The notes beneath the pieces were generated by a model. That model ran no database searches, had not been told where the DNA came from, and was given only the letters and a program-made list of their open reading frames with translations. This document shows, in pieces, positions 55,244 to 64,000 of a stretch of 64,000 bases of DNA (the first letter of the stretch is position 1; each line of letters begins with the position of its first letter). Source of the stretch: Polyodon spathula (Eukaryota; Chordata; Actinopteri; Acipenseriformes; Polyodontidae); the NCBI RefSeq assembly GCF_017654505.1, contig NC_054570.1, positions 4,411,488 through 4,475,487 of the forward strand. The letters run 5' to 3'. The position numbers and the translations under genes are program-made.

Positions 55244-56110
55244 AAAATGAAGATTGTCTTGTTTGTTGAGTTGTGCTTTCATACATTCCCTTTTGACAAA
55301 ACATGTGAAAAGCAATGAAGAGGACATTTTGAATTACTTTAATGGGGTACTCCTTTGCCTTGAACAAATAACAAGGCACAACTTCAACAATGAAATCATT
55401 ATTTTGGAGCGTCTACACAGAGACCTCGAAGACCACACAAGAATAGTAAGTTCAATGCTTTCTGTGCGCAATTCTTTCACTGGTCAACCGGAACATACAC
55501 AAGAACTTATTTGTATTCTACAAATGATTTACAACACTTTTCGTCTTTCTCGAAATGAATATGAAACCAGACCGCTCTGTCTTGCACTGTGAACTGGGGC
55601 TGTGGGTCGTCCTCGATACTGCATTTCCACGAGAACAAATGAACGATTGCACATCCCTTGGATTCAGTTGGCAAACTATTGCTAAATGCTTTGGAATTCA
55701 CCGGCACACTCTTTGTAGACTCAGACACCGTCTGAGAAATCAACCACAGTCATTTTCTGCTATTTCCAACCACGATCTGAATCGCGAGATATTTAATATA
55801 TTACAAAACACCCCCAACGCTGGAGAAATGTGTGCTTGGAAGACTAAGATGACGTAATCTCTGTGTTCAGTGTTGGGGTGTAAGGCAGAGTAAGAGAGTA
55901 GTTGACCCCGTTGGGAGAGCTTTCCGATGAGGTATGGCAATTCGAAGATGGGTTAATAATGTCCAAAGTCCTAACCAGCTGTGGTATGTACCCTTTTAAG
56001 TTTTAAATGTCTTAATAAATATTTTAATTATTTCAAATTATTTCACATGTTTTGTCAAAAGGGAATGTATGAAAGCACAACTCAACAAACAAAAGATAGT
56101 CTTCATTTTA
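55244..56110 (+). mobile_element. DNA-transposon-like unit: integrase pseudogene between ~66-bp inverted repeats
   Basis: 55244-55310 and 56041-56110 are inverted copies; an uninterrupted 50-base match (55261-55310 against 56041-56090, beginning gtttgttgagttgtgctttc) is flanked by a few differences. Between them lies the integrase-like pseudogene 55311-55985. Total length is about 870 bp. The arrangement suggests a non-autonomous derivative of an IS3-like (IS3EU) or Ginger-type element carrying an rve-type transposase; family is inferred, and no target-site duplication was established. Confidence 0.65.
55311..55985 (+). pseudogene. rve-integrase-like transposase, N-terminal half, frameshifted
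   Basis: Frames on the plus strand combine to a recognisable protein: an N-terminal helical part (55.31-55.58 kb: EEDILNYFNGVLLCLEQITR, LERLHRDLEDHTRIVSSML), then GRPRYCIS in one frame, REQMNDCTSLGFSWQTIAKC and FGIHRHTLCRLRHRL in the next (a helix-turn-helix), then LNREIFNILQNTPNAGE. After further breaks come VDPVGRAFR and QSPNQLW, which in this family of fish and invertebrate integrase-core proteins precedes the catalytic domain. At least three frameshifts or stops occur and the DDE core itself is absent. Confidence 0.6.
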
Positions 56111-57235
56111 TCATTCCAAAATATGATCTGTGCTTTTTGGTATAGGTTTTTTCAAATCATTTCTCCCGTTTGTGAAAATGGACACATACTTGAAGTTTTT
56201 CTGCATTTGCTTTTGTTTCTGTTTTTCTAATAAAGTGAACTTTTTTGGTTTGTGGGAATCTCACTTTTTTTTAGCTTGATTATTTGCTTGTCTTGTGTTT
56301 CTGTGCATCTTTTTAATCCATCTATATGATACACTTATTTTTATACATATCTCAATGATCCCTTATCAAATTTTCAGGCAAGTTGATAATTCTTATTTTG
56401 TGATATTCTATAAATACTGTTGATATGTTACTGACAAAATAAAAAAAAAAAAAAAAAAAAAGATTAGACTATTTTGTTAGGCTTTATTAATCTGTTTGAC
56501 GTATTCTAAATTTTGATAGTGGTGCCTTGGAGTTCAGAGGGAATCCCATTGTGCTACAGCAAGCAAACCAGTCATTCAATCCGAATTCTGTTTGTTTGTC
56601 AGCAACGATGCTGCACTGATGCTGGTCCAGAAATAGCAAATTATTTTACAGTGCCAGTCCTATTAGTGCACTGGTGCTGTAAGTGTAAAGGGTTAGCTCA
56701 AGTAATTTCATGTTTTGTACCCTATTTTCCCATTGGTATGGTGTATACCATAGATTACCATGGTTTGCCATGTCTCTTTAACTCTTCATAGCCCAGTGGC
56801 AACTACAGTTGCCAATCTATGACAATTACATTAATACCTAGACCTTTTCTATCTCTGTGAATGGCAAGGTCTGTGGGAGACAAACAACATACTGTATATT
56901 GTCCAGAGATGCTGCATTCCACGGCGTGTAAGGCTGTCTTGATGGTGTGGGAACTAGAGCTGCTAGCCTCAATTTGTGATAGGACAAAAGGAAAAAATAA
57001 ATAATTACACTTGATTGCCAACATGTTTACTGTAAAGAATTTGTCATTTCAGTTACTGTAGTTACTATGCTTTAACATACCTCTCAGAGCTTTACAGTGC
57101 TTACCAAAATGTTCTATTTATTTATTTTTAATTTAGAATCGGTAATTGTTTTTTACCCTGTGATAAGTGCGTGTGGTGTAGTGAATACAAAAGGCAGTCC
57201 AGACAGTGAGTTTCTCCCAAAACATCTGTGTATTT
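56111..57235. other. no gene seen
   Basis: AT-rich sequence with an A run at 56441-56461; no exon recognised. Around 56640-56780 several near-palindromic words (ttaccatgg/ccatggta) occur. Confidence 0.4.
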
Positions 57236-57347
57236 AAGAATATAAGAACATAAGAAAGTTTACAAACGAGAGGAGGCCATTCGGCCCATCTTGCTCGTTT
57301 GGTTGTTAGTAGCTTATTGATCCCAGAATCTCATCAAGCAGCTTCTT
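57236..57347 (-). mobile_element. CR1 LINE 3'-end fragment (minus)
   Basis: 'aacataagaaagtttacaaa' followed by 'cgagaggaggccattcggcc' through 'catcaagcagcttctt' is the CR1 tail in reverse, truncated after about 110 bases. It directly abuts an AAATA repeat and a SINE. Confidence 0.9.
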
Positions 57348-57349
57348 AA

Positions 57350-57600
57350 TAAATAAAATAAATAAAGCCACTCCTCTACCAGCAATGGTATCGGGGTGGT
57401 ACACAGCGAGCGTTCACACTCAAAAAGTAAAAATAAACAACAGTTGTATTCCCATGTCCCGTGCATGAAAGGGTGCTCTTCAAAACTCGGGTCCGTGGTG
57501 CGTGCTGATGATGCCTGAAGTCGAACTTGCGATCTCCAGACTATAGGATGCATCCTGCACTCCGGGCGGAGCACCTTTAATATGCCACTCAGTAGCCCCT
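57350..57600 (-). mobile_element. tRNA-derived SINE
   Basis: On the minus strand the head starts ggggctactgagtggcatat (~57600); 'gagtggcatattaaaggtgc' is A-box-like and 'gcaagttcgacttcagg' B-box-like, about 50 bases apart, as in tRNA-derived SINEs. The 3' end is a (TTTA)n tail near 57350. Orientation is opposite to the NLR gene. Confidence 0.65.
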
Positions 57601-57938
57601 GCTTACCACTGTTTTACATGGATTTCAATGTGTCGTATCACACTTTGCTGTGCTTCTGCTATGGGGAACGTTTATGAGGGTGGTGTATAGCAGCCGACAG
57701 TGCTCCATCATTGCTGGTGTGCGTATTTTGGTTAAGTTTCTAAACCTATGATTTGTCATTTTTATAAAGGTTTACTGTCATAAACAGAACTAGCTGGGAG
57801 GTCTGGGAGGGATTCCTGTATGAAAGCTCAGTACCGGATGTGTTACTAGCCAGTTAGCAGGACGATGCTTGAAGTATACTTGACTTCCCTCTGCTTACAA
57901 TACAGTCTGTTGCAGCTGAAATGTTCTTCTTTTTTCAG

Positions 57939-59256
57939 ATCGCAGAAGAACTAAGATGTTCCCAAAAAGATGCAAGACTGGTAGGTACTTGCCACTATGC
58001 CACTTTTACAAATTTCAACCAAAGAACTAGTTAACAGTTTGTAATTAGGTTCTTTCTGTCAGATAGGAAGCCCAAGTATAATGGGCAGCGTACACCTTTG
58101 TGTAGGAACATGGATGAAGCTGGTAGTTCCTATCCCTGACAGAAACTTATTGGAAGACTGTGTGCTGATGGTATGTTTCCTAATGAGTTAGGAAATGTGG
58201 GTGATCCCTTCGCCGACTGTGGCCGGGAGTTCCCAGGGGGTCACGAGCAATTGGCCGAGCACTGCCGGGATTGGGCGGGTTGAAGTCGGCTGGGCGATCC
58301 TTGCCTCACTGCACACCAGTGTGACCTGCGTTACTCCTCCAATGCGATAGGTCTGGTGGCTTCCCTGTGGGCTTGCAGTTTGTAAATAAATCACATTATC
58401 TTCCAAAGTATAGACAGCACAGGCATGGTTCAGGGCTTGAATTCAAGGTAACCCCTTGGGCATCAGGACTAAAATAGATTTGATATAAGTCTTACTCAGT
58501 ACCACACTAGAAGAAGATATCCAGAAAGAAAAACATAAAAAGCTTTTTATTTGTTGATATTCTGTCATTTTTTTCACCTTGTAGCACATGAAAAGAGCCA
58601 GATTTTTTTCCAGTGCTTCCCCAACATGTCTACTACACTGGAAAATTTGAAAATGATTGAATAAAGGGATCAAATTCTACATGAGTTTTTACAAAGCTAG
58701 GCCCAAGGGTCCCCAAACCTCTCCAAACAGCTCCAAAAATGAATATTGTGTAAATCTTTATGGCCAGTCATACACTAGTTTCTTGAACAAGTTCTAGATG
58801 GGAGGTTACCTTCTGGCACCTCACATGCTATACATTGCCACATGAATTAGATTTTGTAATCCTCTTTTTTTAAGTTTATCCAATATTTCATTCAAATGGT
58901 GGCCTTTTTGGGGAGCTTTGGGGGTGCCCGAAATGTATCCATAATGAGTATGCATGACAAAAATACTCTCAGTTCATACGCCACAACTGTCAGGCACATT
59001 GCTCTCACATAACTGTGTTTGTGCAGGAGAATGTTGCTACTGAGATTTTTTGTAGCTCTGAATTTTCAGTACCTGACTATTTGTGTTACTCACTTGCTTG
59101 AAAGTATGTAAATGTCAAGAAGCAAAATAATGAGAATTTTTTTTTTTCAAAATAAAGTGGTTACACTCATTCAAGCACTGCTGACAGGTGAACATGTGCT
59201 GATTTTTGAATAAAGGCATCTGCTAAATGTCTATTATAATAATAATAATAATAATA

Positions 59257-59308
<52 letters not shown>

Positions 59309-59525
59309 GTAGTGTGGATCCATTATACTTACAAATCCTGAAGAGGCTCCAATCCATCTTCAAATGCTGCTTCACAGACGCTGAATCTGTGCTCTCCAAC
59401 CCAGAAAGTCGATAATTTTCGCCGTCACTTTCACTATTATCCATCTCCTCCAAAACTTCAAAAAGACTGAATCGACTTCTTTTGGGATGCTTTGGAACAC
59501 TGCTCGCCATTTTGTTCGATTTTAT

Positions 59526-59599
<74 letters not shown>

Positions 59600-62500
59600 T
59601 ATAATAACAACAGTAAGAAACCTTGATCCTATGTGCGTAACACTGTGCTCTCGCTTGCAAATATGTGTCTTGTTTACGTACGCACATCGGTTACTCTTCA
59701 ATGGATTAGGTTACAAACAAAGTCAAGGTATGATTGAACAGCTTGTGACCTCCCCTACAATGTGATCACGCCGATTTTACCATCAACAGATACAGGTAAG
59801 GCCAGAGCAGCGAAATGCACAGCTAGCCGATCGGAGTTGTTTTTGAACTGAGAGGTAGTAGACACATTGCGAAGGGAATATCTCAGCGGTGAAATGGTGA
59901 ATTCGAAAAATTCCTTTGCTGTTTGACGGTAGGAAAACAACAGTTTTTGATATTGAGTCAGTGTTTTTTGCTGTTTTGCTTTTGTAATAATATTACAGAT
60001 GATTTTTGAAATATAATGTGTAATTGCACTACCATGTTCCCCCGCCCTCCCCAACTCCCTCTTAATCCTCCTCTCATTCCATTCTCTTCACTCCCTCTCT
60101 CCCTCCCACTCTCCCCTTCCCTTCATTCAGAAAAAAGGAGAAGTCTTTAAGCAGAAAGACAAGAAGAAGATTCGGGGGGGGAATTATCTCTCTATCCCAG
60201 GAACCATCATCTTGCCTCTTCCCCTCTCCCTAACTAACCTCTCACCCCCCTCCTTCCCTCTGCCAATCTCTTCCCTTCCTCTCTCATCACCCTTTCTCTC
60301 CTAAACCCCTCCCTCTCTCCCTCCTCCTTTCTCTCACTCCTCCTTCCCCTAACGCTCTTCCCTAACCCTCCACCTTTACCCTCCCTCATCCCTCGCCATG
60401 TACCCCCTCCTCTCTCCTTCCAATCTCTTATTCTCCCCCTCCCTCTTACCTCTCCACCTCTTTCTCCCCTTCCCCCATACCTCTTCTCTCCATCTCTGTC
60501 CCTCCCTCACTCCTCTTCCAACCTGTCTCCCCTCTTCTTATTCCTTATCCTTCATCCTCTCCCCCATTCCCTCCCCTCTCCCTATCCCCTAACCTTCTGC
60601 CTTCCTCCTACTTCCCCCCTCACCCTCTCCCCCATTTCAGGAATGCATCTTGTCGACCAGCAGCGTGAGATGTGGATTGAGCGAGTATCCAGCGTACCGC
60701 CAATTCTGGACTCCCTGCTCAGCCAGAATTTGCTCAGTAACGAGCAATATGACGAGATTTTAGCGGAAAAGACTCCGGCGGCACAAATGAGAATGGTATA
60801 CAAGTTCAGCCGGGCGTGGGGGAATGCCGAGAAGGACATCTTTTTGGAAATCCTGAGAAAGAAACAGCCACATCTGAGTTTTCTTCACACTTCCGGTGAG
60901 AGGATGCTGACGTGGTTTTAGTGCTCTCTCTCTCTCTCTCGCTCTCTCTCTCTCATCCCATAAGGATGCTCTTAAGTCAGCTAGATCCTCATTTTACTCG
61001 AACCTTCTTATTGAGGGTGGCCGTAGCAATCCTAGGTTTCTCTCTTGTACCATCAATTGGATGATGAAGCCAGTTAGTAAAGCTGCTTTATCTACTTCCA
61101 TAGACCATTGTAATACATTTATTGACAATATCAGTCATCTGTTGCCTTCCTTTACCACTGTTCATTGATTCTGTAGTAGGTCACAAGCACTGTTAAACAG
61201 GTATATGTTCCTGCAAGTGTATGTTAACTATAAGAAATTACAGCCCATTAGAAAGCATTGTTAGTACTTGTATATCTGAGTATTTTTAACTGCTCTTCTC
61301 TTTTTCAGATCACCTCAGTGAGGGTGAGGTGAAAAATAAAATTCAGACAGGTAGGTGGCTTCCCAAACTCCTAAACAACCCTGACAAGACCCATTGTGAG
61401 GATCCCAAAATGTAGTTTCTTAGTTAGCTGCGAGATTATTTGTTTCTTAATCTCTTCGGACACATTTTTGATTATTTAGTGTTTTATTTTTGTTTTTAAA
61501 TATTGGGATGTTTTGAAAGAGTTACTCTATTCATTATTTATTTTTTGCATAAAACATAGGAAAAATAACATTAAGTGTATATTTCATTTTATTTTTAAAT
61601 TCTGCATTGTGATTTACTAAATGTATTTACATTTCTTCAGATTATAAAGAAAATACTGTAAACAAATATGAAAAAACAAGAGACTACAACTCCCTTCAAG
61701 GAGAAAGGGTGGATTTAAGAGACCGGTACATAAGACTACAAATGATTAACAAACATCATGAGGAAAAGGAAAAGGAACTTCAACTGAAATCAAGAGGAGA
61801 GGAATACATAGAGCAGATGACGAAACATGCAGATGAAGCCACATGCATTGAAGTTCAAGATTTGTTTGCTCCACACAAGGAAGATGAAAGAGAACCAGCG
61901 ACTGTTGTACTGCATGGACCAGCCGGCATTGGAAAGACATTTACAGTCAACAAAATTATGATGGACTGGGCTTCAAACAACCTCTTCTGTGACAGATTTG
62001 ATTATGTTTTCCATTTGAACTGTCGAGATCTCAACACATGCACAAATGACGTTAGCTTGGTTGATTTGATTTTGAACAGTGCTGAAGAGTTGCAGCCGGC
62101 TATTGAAGAGATACTGGCCCACCCAGAAAAACTTCTGTTCATTATTGATGGTTTTGATGAACTGAAGTTCTCTTTGAATCAAGTAAATGTTGTTATAGCC
62201 GGAGACTGGAATACAAGACATTCAGTTGAAATCACATTATGTCGGTTGCTTAAGAAGAAAATTCTTTCCAAGTCTAAGCTGTTAATCACAACAAGAGCAA
62301 CTGCTTTAGAGAATCTTGGCAGGGTTGTGGATGTTGAGCGCTGTGTAGAAATACTTGGTTTTTCAGAAGGAGAAATAAAGGAATATGTTTCCAAATTTTA
62401 TAAAGATGAGCAGCAAGCTTCAGTCGTTTTTAACTACATTGCAGAAAACGAAGCAGTGTTTTCAATGTGCTTTGTTCCAGTTGTTTGTTGGATTGTCTGT

Positions 62501-63757
62501 TCAGTGATGAAAGATCACCTAAGTCATGATGAAAGCCTTGCAAAGAAATTGAAAACAACCACCCAGATTTTTGCTCATTTTGTAAATAAATTATTGAAAC
62601 ACCATGGCGCTAGTGAAGACTCACAAATTCTTCATCAAGTTGGTTTATTGGCATTTCGGGGAGTTTACAAAAAGCAAGTGCTATTTGAGAAACAGGATCT
62701 GGTGGAGTTGTCTTTAGATCCAGCTCAGTGTACTACTTTTTTCAGCAAAGTCATTTTCAAGCAGGAGCTGGATCTTAAGTCCATGTATCATTTCTTGCAT
62801 TTAAGCATTCAAGAGTTATTTGCTGCCTTCTTTTGTGCTACAAGCAAAGATGACAAATTTGTAGAAAACATTTTGAATGAGTCAATGACTGCAGAGAGAG
62901 ATCACCTTATACATGTCATTCGCTTTCTGTTTGGACTGTCGAACGTGAAAACTCTAAAAATAATTCAGGACAACTTCACTGAGCCTTCATCTGTCCTGAG
63001 AACACAGTTAGAAAAATGGATTCCGCAAGCTTTGTGTTTTTACAAGGATATTGAACTACTGAACTGCTTTTATGAGACCCAGGATGAGGAGTTTGTTAAA
63101 TGTGCAATGAAAAACATCAACACAATTAACGTGAGTCAGTGCCATTTAAGTAAAAGTGCTTGCCTGGCAATTAGGTACTGTATTGAACAAAGCGATCAGG
63201 TGGATAGACTAGATGCATTTGGATGCCAGTTGGGGAAAGAAGAAGTGAAGATCCTTTTAGGAGTGCTTCCTAAATGCCAGTCTATAATGTAAGTATTGAA
63301 ATATGCAGATACAGTATTATTACCTTTTGGAGGTGTGTCTTTAAAATGTTAAGTACAAGTGAATACAAAAATAGATTTGTTTGTTGCTCAAACTTTATTT
63401 ACCCTCTATTTGTCACACTTTCTGCATAGCTGTAGCAAATCCAATACTTTTTGTGAACCTTTTCTTTCTTACCAACAAGGCCTTCAGCCTTGTTAAACAT
63501 ATTTCTAATGACCAGTATGTCACCTAAAATGTTTCTTTTGGGTTTTTTTTGTATGTTTTTGTTTGTTTTTTAATTCCTGTGTCTTTTGCTGAACACTACA
63601 GCTTAAGTACTGAGGCCCAGACAACAAACACAGCCCTGGAAATGTGTGAAATCCTGTCTGCACATTGCTTTTCACACTACTTCAACCTGTGGTTAGAAGA
63701 CTCATCAGGAAGAATGATTTTTTTCTTTCAAATAAGCAAAAAAAACAGATTCTCCAG
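57939..63757 (+). CDS. CARD-FISNA-NACHT NLR (NLRC/NLRP-like), 5' and central exons; 3' end outside window
   Basis: Cytosolic innate immune sensor family. Exons by GT-AG and frame: 57939-57980 (42 nt, phase 1-1, ATG at 57956), 60641-60895 (CARD), 61309-61350 (42 nt, phase 1-1), 61641-63288 (FISNA-NACHT and helical domains), probably 63602-63757. The CARD (VDQQREMWIERVSSVPPILD, NEQYDEIL, MRMVYKFSRAWGNAEKDIFL) closely follows the ASC-type CARD pattern. The large exon has a FISNA stretch, Walker A GPAGIGKTF (61915-61941), Walker B LLFIIDGFDEL (62133-62163), a sensor-like LLITTRATAL (~62280), and the conserved FLHLSIQELFAAFF late in NACHT-associated helices. Its donor GTAAGT follows 63288 (phase 2). 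LRR or B30.2 exons are not in the window. The start could be 57956 or the CARD ATG 60643. No lesion is seen. Confidence 0.88.
58195..58400 (+). mobile_element. SINE-related fragment in NLR intron
   Basis: 'gggagttcccagggggtcac', 'gcaattggccgagcactgcc' and 'cactgcacaccagtgtgacc' form a GC-rich block in an AT-rich intron and match the body of a tRNA-derived SINE type common in fishes (recognised from general knowledge, not checked). The tRNA-like head is missing. Confidence 0.5.
59205..59306. repeat. retroposon tail plus (ATA)n microsatellite
   Basis: 'gaataaaggcatctgctaaa' is a widespread fish retroposon 3' end and is followed by (ATA)n from 59234 to 59306 with one break. Confidence 0.7.
59333..59510 (-). 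pseudogene. possible piggyBac-type N-terminal exon
   Basis: Minus strand: ATG at 59510 opens a frame reading KRSRFSLFEVLEEMDNSESD, acidic afterwards, ending at a donor 'ggattt|gtaagt' (after 59333). The pattern (basic start, RFxLxEVLE, acidic Ser/Asp run) resembles the N-termini of piggyBac transposases; it sits between two microsatellites in the NLR intron. Assignment is tentative. Confidence 0.3.
59528..59604. repeat. (AT)n microsatellite
   Basis: About 75 bases of alternating TA between the possible piggyBac exon and the following intron sequence. Confidence 0.95.
60036..60640. repeat. 600-bp polypyrimidine tract before the CARD exon
   Basis: The plus strand is almost entirely C and T (ccctc/cttcc/ctctc words) from about 60036 to the acceptor at 60640, interrupted mainly by a purine-rich block at 60131-60182 (aaaaaaggagaagtc...agaagaagattcggggg). 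It serves as an extremely long polypyrimidine run leading to the CARD acceptor 'cccatttcag'. A second, short CT run follows the exon (60922-60954). Confidence 0.9.
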
Positions 63758-64000
63758 GTAGAAATGTATTTTGTCCTTTTATTATAAAATGTATGTGAAC
63801 TTTAAAACAGGTTCTATGTACTTTACATCTTCATTGATAGCAAATAAACAGAAGTATCCAAAATTCTGTGGCTTCTATATCAATTTACTTATTTTTGACA
63901 TTTTACATATGGACACTATTTATAGATTTTCAAAATATTTTTCGGTATTTCGATCCAGCTGCTTGCAAACCAGTATAAATTCAAACTCGGATTTAAGTAG

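Noticed and set aside
59223..59687. 154-codon minus frame with Tyr-Ile runs
   Set aside because: It starts and ends in (TA)n and (ATA)n microsatellites; only the central 178 bases are non-repetitive and are listed separately as a possible piggyBac exon.

Overview
The window looks like nuclear DNA of a ray-finned fish, possibly a non-teleost such as a sturgeon or paddlefish (inference). Reasons: spliced genes with GT-AG introns, a FISNA-NACHT immune receptor (an exon type known from fishes), CR1 LINEs with an 8-bp 3' tail, a DIRS element, Tc1/mariner copies and tRNA-derived SINEs. No bacterial or viral genome is present. Most of the window is repeats; about five host genes or gene remnants are supported.

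Layout. (1) 0.28-5.7 kb, plus strand: the last nine exons of an IgGFc-binding-protein-like mucin-type gene, three VWD-C8-TIL modules and a short terminal TIL, ending in a stop and a poly(A) signal. (2) 5.8-15.6 kb: minisatellites (units 66, 42, 56 and 38 bp), two copies of a dispersed repeat and a foldback element. (3) 15.67-16.98 kb, minus strand: signal-peptide exon and damaged IgV exon of a B7/butyrophilin-like gene, cut off by the 38-bp minisatellite. (4) 17-23 kb: mostly anonymous AT-rich DNA with two inverted-repeat structures, a duplicated promoter-like block and a CR1 tail. (5) 23.05-28.36 kb: a nearly complete DIRS tyrosine-recombinase retrotransposon on the minus strand with inverted terminal repeats and internal complementary region. 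(6) 29.3-34.2 kb: truncated CR1, a 1.75-kb array of 47-bp units, a MITE-like element. (7) 34.2-38.1 kb: a C2H2 zinc-finger gene in plus orientation with a Tc1-like insertion in its intron. (8) 38.5-50.5 kb: nested transposons: piggyBac remnant, inverted CR1 copy, decayed Tc1, a MULE/ZSWIM-like fragment and an almost intact 4-kb CR1. (9) 51.4-52.4 kb: a 28-bp minisatellite open in all three forward frames. (10) 55.2-56.1 kb: an integrase-like pseudogene between 65-bp inverted repeats. (11) 57.9 kb to the window end: a CARD-FISNA-NACHT NLR gene, cut by the window edge.

Three of the host loci (secreted mucus-type protein, B7-like receptor, NLR) belong to families used in barrier or innate immunity; their proximity may be coincidental. 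The observations I consider most worth checking are the integrase/inverted-repeat unit at 55 kb, loss of the GDPH cleavage motif in the last VWD domain, the paired 42-nt linker exons of the NLR gene, the single-base lesion separating the 4-kb CR1 from an intact ORF2, and the inverted CR1 copy at 40 kb.
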